Shown: positions 31,633 through 44,200 of the stretch, in pieces | How the letters are laid out: every line of letters starts with the position of its first letter | How positions within the stretch are numbered: position 1 is the first letter of the stretch | NCBI GenBank assembly: GCA_040219575.1 | Contig: JAVJSD010000126.1 | Location: 1 to 49,794 of the forward strand | Direction: 5' to 3' | Length of the DNA stretch: 49,794 bases | Source of the DNA: JAVJSD01 sp040219575 | Lineage (GTDB): Bacteria; Planctomycetota; Planctomycetia; Pirellulales; Pirellulaceae | Notes under the pieces: generated by a model | Database searches by the model: none | Told to the model about the DNA's origin: nothing | Seen by the model: the letters and a program-made list of their open reading frames with translations, nothing else | Made by a program: the position numbers and the translations under genes

Positions 31633-31972
31633 AGGGACGACGCCGGCCGATTTTTTCAGCTCGCCAGGAATGCGGGTGTAGCCCCAGCCCCTTTCTCTTG
31701 CTAGCCTCACAATGAGCCGACGGCCTAGCTTGGACGACTTTGGCCGGGCGGGTTTCCTCGCCGCGCTGTACTGCATCTTCGAGAGCGCGATGTTTGCGTT
31801 TCCCGGCTGTGAGGCAAAAGAAGCAGCCGCGCGATCTAGCGCCCATTTTTCCGCAGTCGCAAGTCGGCGCCCTGGTGGAGCCCAGGCGGGAGGAGAACAT
31901 GAAATGGGAAAACCGCGAAGAAGCAGCAGTTCTCGACGTTCGGCCTCGAACCATCGCCGTTGGACAGCAAAC
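31633..31972. other. Junction region before the DUF1592 gene
   Basis: No supported gene. A strong GGGAGGAG site at about 31889-31896 precedes a 30-codon frame (31899-31991) that stops inside the next gene. It may be a broken gene start or a leader. Confidence 0.4.
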
Positions 31973-33901
31973 ATGCAGCCATCACTCGTAATCCAGATTG
32001 TTCCGACGACCGCGGCCCTCGGCCTTGCTCTGGTCTTGTGTTACGTTTCGCCCTGTCGGGCGGAGACCGGGGGTGGGAGCGCGGACGAGGCGGCGCTTCG
32101 GGCCGACGCTGAGAGAACGTTCAAGAAGAACGTCGAGCCCTTCGTCAAAAAGTACTGCATCGATTGCCACGGCCCACGCCCCGAGGCGGGTGTCAATCTC
32201 CAGTCGGCGCTCAGGAGCCCCGTCGCCGCGTCGTCGTTCCTGCATTGGAAGAAGGCGGTCGCGAATGTAAAGGTTCACGACATGCCGCCGGACTACGCGG
32301 AGAAGATCCCTACCGACGATGAACGTCGTCAGTTCATCGAGTGGATCGGCAAGCTCAAGTACTTGGCGCCGCGCGACCCGGGCCCCTTCGTGATGCGTCG
32401 CCTAAGCAAGGTGGAATACGGCAACACGCTGCGCGACCTGTACGGCGTCGACCCGTCGATCGCCGACAGCCTGCCCGAAGAGGTCGTCGGCGAGGGTTAT
32501 CTCAACTCGATCTCTCCGCTGCAGTCGGAGCTGTTCCTGGATGTCGCCAACAAAGTGATCGATCAGGTCGTGGCGCCGGAAGGCAAGCCGCCCACCACGG
32601 TCCAGAAGCGGCTGTTCGGCGAAACGCCAACCGAAGGCGCCGATCTCCGCCAGGCGGCCCGCCAAGTCGCGCGCTCGTTGGCTCGCGATGCTTACCGCCG
32701 TCCGCCCACGGAGGCGGAGCTGGACGTCCTGGTGGGCGTCTTCGACCTTGGCCGCGAAAACAAGCTGAGTTACGCGGCGTCGTTGGCTCTGATGTGGAAG
32801 GCGGTCCTGGTCTCCCCGCAGTTCCTGTTCATCACGCCGGCAGAGGAAGTTGAGTCGCAGGATTCCATCGTCCCGCTGGACGACTATCAATTGGCCTCGC
32901 GACTATCCTATCTGCTGTGGTCGGCGCCGCCCGACGCCGAGCTCTCCGCGCTGGCCGACAAAGGCGAACTCCACAGGCGCCAAGTGCTGCGGAGTCAGGT
33001 AGAGCGGCTGCTCAAGCACGCCCGCTCGCGGGCCCTGTTCGACGGCTTCGGCGCCCAGTGGCTGCGCGTCGATGGGCTGGAGCGTCAGACGTTCGACCCG
33101 GACGTGTTCCCTCAGATGAACCCCGCGTTGCGCAGCGCGATGCTGGAAGAAGCACGCCTGTTCTTCGAGAGCATCGTGCGCGAGAACCAGCGCGTGGTTC
33201 GGTTCGTGGACAGCGACTATACCTTCCTGAACGAGCCGCTGGCGAAGTTGTACGGTCTCGAAGAATCCGTTGAAGGCGCCACGATGCGGCGGGTGAAGCT
33301 GGAGGACCCCAACCGAGGCGGCATCCTGGGCATGCCGGCCACACTGGCGACCACCTCAATGCCCAATCGGACCAGCCCTGTTCGACGAGGTGTCTGGGTG
33401 CTTGAGCAGTTGTTGGGAGAACGCGTCCCACCTCCCCCGCCCAACGTCCCCGAGCTCGAAGAGCAAGAGCGGAAAACCGTGGAGGGATTGACGCTGCGCG
33501 AGCGGACGGAGCTCCACCGAACGGAACCTACCTGCGCCAACTGTCATAAAGTTCTCGACCCGATCGGCTTCGGCTTGGAGAATTTCGACGCCATCGGCCG
33601 TTGGCGAGAAAGGGATGATGTCGGCGTCGCGATCGACTCCGCGGGAAAACTTCCCAGTGGAGAGAGCTTCTCCACGCCCGCAGATTTGAAGGGCCTGCTG
33701 GCCAAGCGCGAGGAGGACTTGGCTCGAAACTTCACGCAGCGGCTGATGGCTTACTCGGTTGGACGCCAGCTGGAAGGCTATGATGAGATCGTGATCGACC
33801 AGCTGATGATCAAGATCGCCCAGGACGATTACCGAGTGCGGACGATGATCACGGAGGTCATCACCAGCTACTTGTTCACCCACCGCAGAGTCAAAGGATG
33901 A
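31973..33901 (+). CDS. DUF1592 domain-containing secreted cytochrome-type protein
   Basis: About 642 residues from the ATG at 31973, which gives a signal peptide (to about 31, ending CRA). The frame is open to 31712 but the added sequence is Arg/Ser-rich and unsupported. A planctomycete cytochrome-type site CIDCH (62-66) is followed by DUF1587 (MRRLSKVEYGNTLRDLYG), DUF1595-like, DUF1592 (YQLASRLSYLLWSAPPD), DUF1588 (CHKVLDPIGFGLENFDAIG, with CANCH as a second haem site) and DUF1585 (QRLMAYSVGRQLEGYD). The set is of unknown function, typically encoded with a DUF1552 protein, as here 4 bases downstream. Confidence 0.85.
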   Translation: MQPSLVIQIVPTTAALGLALVLCYVSPCRAETGGGSADEAALRADAERTFKKNVEPFVKKYCIDCHGPRPEAGVNLQSALRSPVAASSFLHWKKAVANVKVHDMPPDYAEKIPTDDERRQFIEWIGKLKYLAPRDPGPFVMRRLSKVEYGNTLRDLYGVDPSIADSLPEEVVGEGYLNSISPLQSELFLDVANKVIDQVVAPEGKPPTTVQKRLFGETPTEGADLRQAARQVARSLARDAYRRPPTEAELDVLVGVFDLGRENKLSYAASLALMWKAVLVSPQFLFITPAEEVESQDSIVPLDDYQLASRLSYLLWSAPPDAELSALADKGELHRRQVLRSQVERLLKHARSRALFDGFGAQWLRVDGLERQTFDPDVFPQMNPALRSAMLEEARLFFESIVRENQRVVRFVDSDYTFLNEPLAKLYGLEESVEGATMRRVKLEDPNRGGILGMPATLATTSMPNRTSPVRRGVWVLEQLLGERVPPPPPNVPELEEQERKTVEGLTLRERTELHRTEPTCANCHKVLDPIGFGLENFDAIGRWRERDDVGVAIDSAGKLPSGESFSTPADLKGLLAKREEDLARNFTQRLMAYSVGRQLEGYDEIVIDQLMIKIAQDDYRVRTMITEVITSYLFTHRRVKG

Positions 33902-33905
33902 TTGC

Positions 33906-35276
<1,371 letters not shown>

Positions 35277-35726
35277 CTGTGTTCCACGCCTGTCAGCACA
35301 TAATTTGCTAGCCGAAAATCGGTCTGCTAAGAGGATCGGCCGGTGCTGTTGAGGGTGGGGCCTCGAATCGCGTGGTCAATCTGGCGACGACGGCAGATTC
35401 TTCAGGTTGTTCTTCGTACCCGAGGTCGGCCCCCAAGCAATGGATTGTCGGCCTTCGCGCTCAGGATGCACGGTGCTAAGTCGCGAACCCCGATAGCCTG
35501 CGTCAGCAAAATCGACCGTCACCAGTTGCCGGCCGAATCTGGTCGCGAACACCGACGCATGCAAGCGGCGTGGTCCTTGACGCCTCGGGCGACTTTCGCT
35601 TCGACGTTTCAGACTATGCGTCCCCGTCTCGATCAGCTTAGAATAGTGCAACGCTGGCTGAAGTGTCGGCTGCGGCGTCCGTCAGAGCGGAAGCCGATGA
35701 GCGTCGATTCGACAAGGAAACGCAAG
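35277..35726. other. Intergenic, 450 bases, no supported gene
   Basis: Separates the two DUF1552/DUF1592 cassettes. A TAGAAT hexamer near 35640 could be a -10 box for the second cassette. Open frames here look like chance. Confidence 0.4.
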
Positions 35727-37082
35727 ATGGCGAATTATCTTTCTCAGAACTGGCTGCTGGATCGTCGGCAGCTGCTTCGCGGCACTGGCGTGGCGGTGGC
35801 TTTGCCGTTGCTCCATTGTATGCGCCCCTTGTTCGCGGCGGACAAAGCTGCGGAACAGCCGAGACGCAGCGTGTTCATCTACTTGCCCAACGGGGTGAAC
35901 ACGAACGACTACGAGATGACGAAGGCCGGCAAGGACTACGCATTGTCGCGGATTCTGAAGCCGCTCGAAAAGCATCGCGAGAGCATCACGCCGATCAGTG
36001 GGCTCTATCATCCCAACGCGTTTGGAATCGCGCATAGTGCGACGCAGACATGGCTGACCGGGGCAAAGCATGGGCCGACGGATAGAAACTCGCTCTCGGT
36101 CGATCAGTTGATCGCAGCAGTGACGGGACTGCAGACGCGTTTTCCGTCGCTGGAGTTGAGCAATCAGGGACATCGGCTGGCTGTCACCGCCGATGGCATT
36201 CAACTTCCGGCCGAGAAGAACCCGGCGGTTGTGTTCCAGCAGTTTTTCGTGGATCCCGCCGGTGGAGTGGAAAAGCAGCGTCGCCGGCTGGATCGCAAGC
36301 AGAGCATGCTCGATCTGGTCCTGGAGGATGCAACGTCTCTTTCGAACAAGCTTGGGGCGGAGGATCGCGGCAGGCTCGATCAGTACCTGACGGCGGTTCG
36401 CGAAGTGGAGGTCAGGACAAAGCGGGCCGAGTCATGGCTGGAGACTCCGCGGCCGAAGATTGAACCGGGAGTCGCCGGGAAGCTCAACCGCAACGTCCCT
36501 CTGGAACGGCTCGGCGAGTACCTGCGGACGATGTACGACTTGATCGTGCTGGCCTTTCAGACGGACATGACCCGGGTGGTCACCTTCAACACCGGGAACG
36601 AGGGTAACGGTCCCGCCGTGCCGGAAATCGGCGTCAAACGCGACCGCCATGCGCTTTCGCACCACAACGGAAACAAGGAAGCGTTGGAGCAACTGACGCG
36701 CAGCGACGAATTCAACGTGGGTCAGTTCGCTTACTTTCTCGATCGGCTTTCCGAAGTGGAGGACGGCGACGGATCGTTGCTCGATACGACCGTTGCTCTT
36801 TACGGCAGTGGTCTCTCGTACGGCAACAGCCACGGGACAACCAGCTTGCCGCTGGTATTGGCGGGCGGCGGCGGTCTCGGTCTGAAGCACGGGGCCCACG
36901 TCGATTACAACCAGCGGGTCCAAGGGTTCAAAGGGTATGGGCAAGGCGTGGGCGTCTACCACCGCCCCGTCAACAGCCAGGCCCATTTCAGCAACCTGCT
37001 GCTGACCATCGCACAGAAGATGGGCGTCGAAGCCGAGACCTTTGCCGATGCCAACGGGGTGATCTCCGAGGTGCTTTCATGA
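35727..37082 (+). CDS. DUF1552 domain-containing protein, second copy
   Basis: 451 residues from the ATG at 35727, preceded by AAGGAAA; longer in-frame readings back to 35343 add unsupported sequence. LDRRQLLRGTGVAVALPLL is a Tat-like signal. FIYLPNGVNTNDY, then LSNQGHRLAV, then VLAFQTDMTRVVTF and LYGSGLSYGNSHG follow the same plan as the copy at 33906, though they are clearly diverged. It starts the second cassette and overlaps the next gene by ATGA at 37079. Confidence 0.85.
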   Translation: MANYLSQNWLLDRRQLLRGTGVAVALPLLHCMRPLFAADKAAEQPRRSVFIYLPNGVNTNDYEMTKAGKDYALSRILKPLEKHRESITPISGLYHPNAFGIAHSATQTWLTGAKHGPTDRNSLSVDQLIAAVTGLQTRFPSLELSNQGHRLAVTADGIQLPAEKNPAVVFQQFFVDPAGGVEKQRRRLDRKQSMLDLVLEDATSLSNKLGAEDRGRLDQYLTAVREVEVRTKRAESWLETPRPKIEPGVAGKLNRNVPLERLGEYLRTMYDLIVLAFQTDMTRVVTFNTGNEGNGPAVPEIGVKRDRHALSHHNGNKEALEQLTRSDEFNVGQFAYFLDRLSEVEDGDGSLLDTTVALYGSGLSYGNSHGTTSLPLVLAGGGGLGLKHGAHVDYNQRVQGFKGYGQGVGVYHRPVNSQAHFSNLLLTIAQKMGVEAETFADANGVISEVLS

Positions 37083-38329
37083 AACGGGCGGCAAACGCAT
37101 TGGTAGCTACGCTCGCAAGAGCGTGGAGAATTGGCGCCGGTTCACCACCGTCTGGCGGCGATATCTCCACGCCGGGCGACCGCGGGTTGCCTACTCACAC
37201 GTTTGCGGCGCTCTTCGTCTTGGCCCTGTCGGCATCATTCCCGGCAGCGGCCGACGCCCAATCGGCGGCGGAGTTGCGCAATCACATCCCGACTCCTGGC
37301 GTCTTCCCGCCGCCCGGCGCCGGCATCCACATGGATGGCGACCTGATCGTCAGTGACGGCATCAATCGCCGAGGCGCCTTGCGGAAAGGGCAGCACTCGA
37401 AAAGGCACCATTTCGCCATGCTGCCCTACGGCCTGGTCCGGTATCACGGGGCGCCGGCGGATATCCGCGATCTTCCCACGGGCCTGCACCTGCATGGGCG
37501 ATTCTTGCTGCCGATGAAAGGTGAAGAAGAAACGATCCCGCGGCGGAATCATAACCACGCGATCCTGCTGGAAGACGATGTCAGCTTCTATTCCCGACAG
37601 GGCCGCTCCTGGAAGGTCGTGGGCATCGAGCAAGGAGGCGGTCCGGCGCCGCGACTGAAGCTTTCCGTCGAACCGCTCGGGCCGGAGATCGAAGACGGCA
37701 TCAACCAGCCCACGTTATTTGACATTGATGACTCGACCCGCATCTGGCAGGACTGTCGCCTGGTAAAACGGGATCAGATCAAGCCCGGCCAGGAAGTTCA
37801 GGTGAACCTGACCTGGGGACCGTTCGACAGTCTGGCCACCACCGATGTCTGGCTGGACGAGAAGAGTCTGGCAGCCTGCCAAGAAATACAAAGGGAAAGA
37901 CATTTGCGCCTGATCCGCTCGCGATTCCTGCCCGGCTGGGTCGATTCTGTGAAGAACAACGACACGGGGGGCGGCGAGATTACCGTCACGTTCTTCGGCG
38001 GCATGGATGCTTCTCTCTATACCGACATTCGTGATATGCAGGGCCAAGGCCCCAGAATATGCACGGCGGAAAACACGCTACGGACCTGGAACTACCACCA
38101 GGAGATTGCATCTCCCTCCGACATCCTCGACTGGAAAGAGGCAAAGGATCCGCCGCTCGGCAGCAGTGGCTTTCAGGTTCGACTCGAAGTGAAGCAGATG
38201 CTGGATGGATTCCGCCCCGGCCGCGTTGTTCGAGTCAAAGGTCCGTGGAGCTACGTGCTGCTCCCCTTCGACGAACACATTCGAGACGCCGATGAACTGG
38301 AACGTTCCAGGAGGATGATCCTGCCATGA
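37079..38329 (+). CDS. Secreted planctomycete hypothetical protein
   Basis: 416 residues, coupled by ATGA to the DUF1552 gene before and the DUF1592 gene after. An N-terminal hydrophobic stretch (FAALFVLALSASFPAAADAQ, about 42-61) is a probable signal peptide after a long positively charged leader. The body is beta-rich, with KRHHFAMLPYG, LPTGLHLHGRFLLP, RRNHNHAILLEDDVSFY and FLPGWVDSV. I do not recognise the family. Its place between the two partners suggests a role in the same exported system. Confidence 0.65.
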   Translation: MKRAANALVATLARAWRIGAGSPPSGGDISTPGDRGLPTHTFAALFVLALSASFPAAADAQSAAELRNHIPTPGVFPPPGAGIHMDGDLIVSDGINRRGALRKGQHSKRHHFAMLPYGLVRYHGAPADIRDLPTGLHLHGRFLLPMKGEEETIPRRNHNHAILLEDDVSFYSRQGRSWKVVGIEQGGGPAPRLKLSVEPLGPEIEDGINQPTLFDIDDSTRIWQDCRLVKRDQIKPGQEVQVNLTWGPFDSLATTDVWLDEKSLAACQEIQRERHLRLIRSRFLPGWVDSVKNNDTGGGEITVTFFGGMDASLYTDIRDMQGQGPRICTAENTLRTWNYHQEIASPSDILDWKEAKDPPLGSSGFQVRLEVKQMLDGFRPGRVVRVKGPWSYVLLPFDEHIRDADELERSRRMILP

Positions 38330-40728
38330 ATAGCTTGAGTGCTGCGTCAGCAAACGTAGCGAAACCTGCCAGGAGCGTCCAGGCGCCGAAAGTCGTGGCG
38401 GCATTCGCGACCGTTGTTTTTCTGGCTGCTGCGGCCAGCGCACAGCAGCCGCTTGAACAGACGTCTCTCGACTTCCTCAAGTCCCACTGCATTCGCTGCC
38501 ACAACGGTGAGACGCAGGAGGGGATGTTTCGACTCGACAACCTCTCCACGGATTTCTCCGATCCACAGGTTGCTCAAGAATGGAGCGAAGTGGTCTTTCG
38601 CATTAACGCGGGTGAGATGCCGCCCCCGAAGCAGCCCCAGCCAACAGCGAGACAGATCGGCCAGTTCGCCGACGTTCTTTCAGCGAAGATCCGTGACGGC
38701 GCCGCAGCGCGCATGGCGCGGCGTGGAAGGGTGCAGCACTACCGCTTGAGCCGGCAGGAGTATGCTCACACGGTTTACGACCTGCTCGGTGTGGTCTTTG
38801 ATGTGGAAGCTCCCGGCGCGTTGAATGAAGACCCGCTCTGGCATGGATTCGACCGCATCGGTGCGATGCTTTCCACCGCACCGTCTCATGTCGACCGATA
38901 CTTCCACGCCGCCGATACGGTGGTGCAGCTCGCGTCGCTCGACAAGGAGCAGCCATCGAAGACCATCCGTAAATCCGCCGACGAAGGGAAACGCCGCCTG
39001 CTGCAACTGGGGGAGGGCTGGAATGCGGTCTCGCTGCCCAGTCCCGGTTATTACCGGATCAGAATTCAGGTCAGCGGCCTGCCGGCGTTTACCGGTAGAG
39101 TGCCGCGTTTGTCTCTTTGGCACAATCAGTACAAGAAGTCGTTTGCGGGCAGGGACCTCGTCTCTGCAGAAGACAAACCCGACACCATCGTGTTCGAAGG
39201 GTTGTTTCCAAGTGGAAGTTATGCGATCCGCAATCACGCCCGATCGCAGACGCATCCCAACGGCGCCTACAAGCTGTTTCGGAACGAGCAGATCGATGCG
39301 TCGATACCTCTGGCCTCGTACAAGGGCGGCTTTCGGGCCATGCAAACCAAAGTGGTCGACGACGAGGGTCGCCCTGTCATGCCGACCTTGCTCGTCGACT
39401 GGGTGGAAATCGAAGGGCCGTTGACAACCGACGCCCATCGTCGCAAACGCGAAGGGCTCTTTCCCGAAAATGCAAACGACGCTCAGGAAGTGCACGCCTG
39501 CCTGAAACGGTTTGCTGAACGGGCCTGGCGCCGTCCCGTATCGGACGCGGAGATCGATCGCTTCGTGAAGTTCATCGCAGTTGAACAGGAAGCGGGTGAA
39601 GGATTTCCCGCAGCGTACAAGTCGGCGCTGGCGAGCATGCTGGTCTCCCGCAGCTTCTTCAATCTGGAAGAGGGCTCGCCCGACGAGGATCGCGTCAGGC
39701 TCCATGACTTTGAGCTTGCCAGCCGGCTTTCTTACTTCCTGTGGAGCTCCATGCCCGATGAGAAGCTCTTTGCCTCGGCTCGTAGCGGAAGGCTTCAGAC
39801 GGCGGAAGGTCTCGCAGATGAACTCGACCGGATGTTGACCGACCCGAAGATCAACCGCTTTCTCGATTCTTTCCCCAAGCAGTGGTTGCAACTACATCGA
39901 GTCGGCATGTTCCAGCCCGATCCGAACTTGTACCCGGAGTACGATCCCTGGCTGGAAGAGAGCATGGTGATGGAGACCACGGCCTACTTCGCCGAGATGT
40001 TCACCAAGAACCTGCCGCTGCGCGAAGCCGTGGACTCGAACTGGACGATGCTCAATTCGCGGCTGGCGATTCACTACGACCTGCCGACACCGCAACCGAC
40101 GCAACTCGCCCGGGTTGAACTGGCGGCGGATTCTCATCGCGGCGGCATCCTCACCCACGCTTCCATCCTTTCCCTGACTTCGGATGGAACACGTCATCGA
40201 CCGGTTCATCGCGGCGCCTGGCTTTCCGAATCAATCCTGGCTCGCACACCCCCGCCGCCGCCGCCCAACGTCGAACCACTGGAGCCCGTCGCCGCCGACC
40301 AGCCGAAAACGACCATCCGTTCCCAGTTGGAAGCGCACCGCACGAATCGCACCTGCGCCAGTTGCCATGCCAAGATCGACCCGCTGGGGCTGGCGTTCGA
40401 CAACTTCGACGCCATCGGCCGCTGGCGGGAGACGGAGCGCGTGGAAGGCGGAACCGGCGACCATCCCCCCGTGGACGCGTCGGGCGTCTTGCCCAACGGA
40501 AAGTCCTTCGCGGGCCCCGCGGAGTTCAAACAGCGACTCGCCGAAGATGACGATCGCCTAGCCCGGGCATTTCTGGAGCAGTTGGCCACGTACGCCCTCC
40601 GGCGCGTGATGACCGTCGATGACCTCCAACAACTCGACACGATCGCAGCCTCCGCCAAAGCCGACGACTACCGTCTTCAAAGCCTGATTCGCGGCCTGGT
40701 GATGTCGGAGTTGTTTCAGAAGCGCTGA
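38326..40728 (+). CDS. DUF1592 domain-containing secreted cytochrome-type protein, second copy
   Basis: 800 residues from the ATGA overlap. After a signal region (to about 40, ending ASAQ) there is a haem-type site CIRCH (55-59), then DUF1587 (RLSRQEYAHTVYDLLG), an inserted beta domain, DUF1595 (FAERAWRRPVSDAEIDRFV), DUF1592 (FELASRLSYFLWSSMPDE), DUF1588 (CHAKIDPLGLAFDNFDAIG) and DUF1585 (YALRRVMTVDDL). It is longer than the copy at 31973 because of the insert after DUF1587. Gene order is reversed relative to the first cassette (DUF1552 first). Confidence 0.85.
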   Translation: MNSLSAASANVAKPARSVQAPKVVAAFATVVFLAAAASAQQPLEQTSLDFLKSHCIRCHNGETQEGMFRLDNLSTDFSDPQVAQEWSEVVFRINAGEMPPPKQPQPTARQIGQFADVLSAKIRDGAAARMARRGRVQHYRLSRQEYAHTVYDLLGVVFDVEAPGALNEDPLWHGFDRIGAMLSTAPSHVDRYFHAADTVVQLASLDKEQPSKTIRKSADEGKRRLLQLGEGWNAVSLPSPGYYRIRIQVSGLPAFTGRVPRLSLWHNQYKKSFAGRDLVSAEDKPDTIVFEGLFPSGSYAIRNHARSQTHPNGAYKLFRNEQIDASIPLASYKGGFRAMQTKVVDDEGRPVMPTLLVDWVEIEGPLTTDAHRRKREGLFPENANDAQEVHACLKRFAERAWRRPVSDAEIDRFVKFIAVEQEAGEGFPAAYKSALASMLVSRSFFNLEEGSPDEDRVRLHDFELASRLSYFLWSSMPDEKLFASARSGRLQTAEGLADELDRMLTDPKINRFLDSFPKQWLQLHRVGMFQPDPNLYPEYDPWLEESMVMETTAYFAEMFTKNLPLREAVDSNWTMLNSRLAIHYDLPTPQPTQLARVELAADSHRGGILTHASILSLTSDGTRHRPVHRGAWLSESILARTPPPPPPNVEPLEPVAADQPKTTIRSQLEAHRTNRTCASCHAKIDPLGLAFDNFDAIGRWRETERVEGGTGDHPPVDASGVLPNGKSFAGPAEFKQRLAEDDDRLARAFLEQLATYALRRVMTVDDLQQLDTIAASAKADDYRLQSLIRGLVMSELFQKR

Positions 40729-41248
40729 AAGAACTCCAATTCCGCTGTGACGGCGCCCAGGTTCATCCTGATCGATCACGATGAGCTCATCCCCATAGCC
40801 TGCCCCACGTTCTGTACCAGGGGTTATGAGAGTACGGGGTGGGTTTAGGCTCCCACAGTGTGCTGCTGGAGTGGGGGCGTAACGACGGCCCGCCGCAGCG
40901 AGTTCGCATGAATCACGCGACGTGCGCAATCAAGTCAGGGCTCGGCGGTGGAAGGATTCTCGGCTCGATGCTCTTATCCTCGATGCTCTTATCTTTGAGC
41001 AGATCGTGAAACGCCTGGCGGAACTTGCCGTCGCGATCCAGCTACGCGTACTGCTTGCCGAGCAGCAATCCGGTTCGCCGCCACGTGCAGCTGAAGTTCG
41101 ACGGTTCGGGACCAAACCTGCGCAAACGCTTCGATGAAAAAAGGTTTTCCGCTGTCGGCCGAGTTGCAATATAATTCCGGGGGGTGGAATCGCCCGCCGT
41201 CTCTGTGCGGGCGCACCGGCAGGCATTCATTCTCTTCGAGAGGCAAAG
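40729..41248. other. Intergenic, 520 bases, with a short tandem repeat
   Basis: No supported gene. A 15-base unit is repeated twice in tandem (40965-40979 and 40980-40994, one mismatch). GTAGCGAT-type promoter elements were not seen. It probably holds the promoter of the WD40 gene. Confidence 0.4.
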
Positions 41249-44200
41249 ATGACCACACGATCCCGCGTATTCTCGAAGTCGCTGCTCGGTTTCATTGGTC
41301 TCGTGTTCTTCTTCGGCGGTTTGCCAAACACGGTGTTTCGCGCATGCGCCGAGGAGCCCATGTCTCGCACATGGACATCGTCGGACGGCGTTTACCAGGT
41401 CGAAGCGACGCTTGTCGAGGCCCAACGGGAGCACGTGGTGCTCCGAAAGGCCGACGGCCGACGGATCACGGTGCCGAAGAATCGGCTCGGTGCGGCCGAT
41501 CTGGCGTACCTGCGGCGAATCACCGGTGCGGTGAAAGAACCGGTTCCGGACCAAGACACTGCCGCGGTGAACGACGAAATCGCCGCGATTCTCACCATGC
41601 CCCAACCGACCGCCATGCACAGGATGCTGGTGCTTCCGGCACAGGGGAGCCACATCGAGAATCTGGACTTCTCCGCCGACGGACTTTTCCTGCTGAGCCA
41701 GAACCGCAACGGCGAATTGTTCGTCTGGGATGCAGAACACGGAAAACAGGTTGCGAAGCTGGAACGGGCGTGCAAGGGGAACCGGTCCACGTTTTCGCCG
41801 GATGGCCGATACGTCGTCGTGGTCGACGGCGAAACGGATCTGCACGTCTTCGACGCGCAAACCGGGAAGCTGCTGAGAACGCACAAGGCCGACGCTCCGG
41901 TGTTCCGATTCGCCGTGTCGGCCGACAGCAGCCGCCTTGCTGCGGCCGACAATGACGGGCGGATCTACCGGTTCGCGCTGCTCGAAGAGGATCGAACGGT
42001 TCATCAACTGGAGAAGGCGGATCGGGTGCTCGTGTTCTTCGCTTCTCGCCGCGGCGACTACGTGATCTTCAACACGGCGTTGAACCGGGAGTTTCGCGTG
42101 CTCAAGTTCGGCGTCGACGGAAAGGGCGTCGAGTCGGTGCTCTCGGACTTCGCGGGCTGCGCGGTAGCGACTACACCGACTCGCTTCATCGTTGGTTTCG
42201 ACGAGAACGAGTACAAAATCGCGCCCGCCATTCGATTCGGCGCGGACCAGCGCGTCGAGCCATTCACCAGGCTCATAAGAAGCAACTCGCAGGTCACGTC
42301 CGTCGAACATATCCTGGTGGACAAAGACGAACGCTACTTCGCCCTCTTGAATGCAGGACGGGGGCGCATTGCGGTGGGCGATCTCGAGTTTCCGCACCTG
42401 CTAACGCGGTTTCCGCTGGCGATGCCCCGGGACGGGGTGGGTCGCCGTGCGTTTTCCGCCAATGGGCGGATGTCCGCCTTCAGCCATCGTGACCACACAA
42501 TTTCGATGTGGCGGCTGCCCGCGTTCGTGGGAAGCCCCGAGTTGCGCATCGCCCAAACGGCGCATGCCTGGCTGGCCGACAAGCAATACGACAAGCTCGA
42601 GGCGCTGGGCGCATGGCTGCGTGAACATCCGGGAGTCGTTCCCTACGCAAGCGGCGCCAAGCAGTACGGAATTCTGGTCGAACATTTAGGCAAGGCCCCT
42701 TTCTCCGAGCGCCTGCACACGCAGCACATGCTCGACTGGTTCGAGGCGCGGCCGCAGTCGGCGCTGGCGAGAATCTGCCTGGCGCAGACGCACACTACGA
42801 TCGCCTGGCTGGCTCGCGGTAGCGGCTACGCCAACACCGTTTCGGCCCTCGGCGCCCAGGTGATGCATCAGAACATGCAGGCGGCGCATGAAAAGATCAT
42901 GCCGATCATCGAGGGCCGCGATCCACCGCCGGCGGCGTTCTCGATTCTGTTTTCTGTCGCCACCGCGGAGAGTTGGAGTCAAGACAAGACGCAGCCGTAC
43001 GTCGAACAACTGCTGGCCATCGACCCCGCCTACTATCCGGCGAACCACCAGTTGTCGATCAAGCTGCTGCCGCGTTGGGGAGGAGAGCAGGGCGACACGG
43101 AAAGATTCGCACGCACCGTCGCCGACAAGATCGGCGGCGCCGACGGTGACGGGGCCTACGCGCTGATCGCGGCCGGATTGCACCCCTTCTTTTCCACCGA
43201 TTCGTTCCTTAATGCGACCGGCTTTGATTACGAACGCGTCATGCGCGGTCTGATGCACGTGGCCGATCGCGAACCGAAGAACGTGTACCCGCTGGATGAA
43301 GCGCTGGTGTTCGCCACGCTCGAGAACGACATACCGAAAATGCAAGAGGCATTCGAGAAGATCGTCAAGGCGGGCGGCTTCTGGATCAGCGACACGGGGC
43401 TGTTTCACTCGTTGCACCAGGAAGCGTTTTGGATGGCGACCCGCAAGTTTCAGCCGGGTCTCGATCAAGTGACGCCCGAGCCCGATCCAGCGCAAGTGAA
43501 TGCGCCGCCCGCCGCGACCGACGATGCGAACAACACGCCGCGATCGACTCCGGCGACCCCCATACCCGTGAAACCTGTCTCGCCCACTCCCGACACCCGC
43601 CCCGCCGATCCGCGGCCCGTGACGAACCCGGCGCCGTCGCCTGCACCGGTGAATGGCCCCGGCATGACTCCCTTGCCAACCGAAGCGGTCGACCCGGCTT
43701 CGACGACGGTCACGTGGCGCGAGTACGCGCAGTTCCCCGCTTGGAGCGCCTCAAACTTCGGTATGGCGGACGATGGAACTCTCGCAATCGGCGATATCGG
43801 CAAGGTGCATCTTTACAACCCGCTCACTGGCAAGCGAAGTCAAACGTTGCCCGGCCCCGAATCCGTCGTCTATCGTTTCGCCTTTGCCAAGGGGGGCGAT
43901 GTGTTCTGCGGGCTCGAAGGGCATGACAAGCGCAGGTTTCTCCACGTCTGGGACGCTCGCAGCGGCGCCGAGCTGAGTTCCCTGGAGTTGACCGCCCTCG
44001 GCGAGGATCTTGGCGACGCTTCGGTGAGCGGGGATGTTGCCGTGTTCGACTACGGCGCGGCCCGACTCTTCGCCCTTCCCAACCTCGACCAGCGGCGTGA
44101 TCTCGACGTCGGCGACGCCCGCCGCGTGGTGCGATCCGCCTTCTCGCCCGACGGGAAGCTATTCGCGTGTCACGTCCTCTCGTCGGCACGCACGGAAGAC

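Noticed and set aside
31899..31991. A 30-codon frame (MKWENREE...) behind a strong ribosome site
   Set aside because: It stops inside the next gene and has no recognisable product; possibly a broken gene start, not supportable as a CDS.
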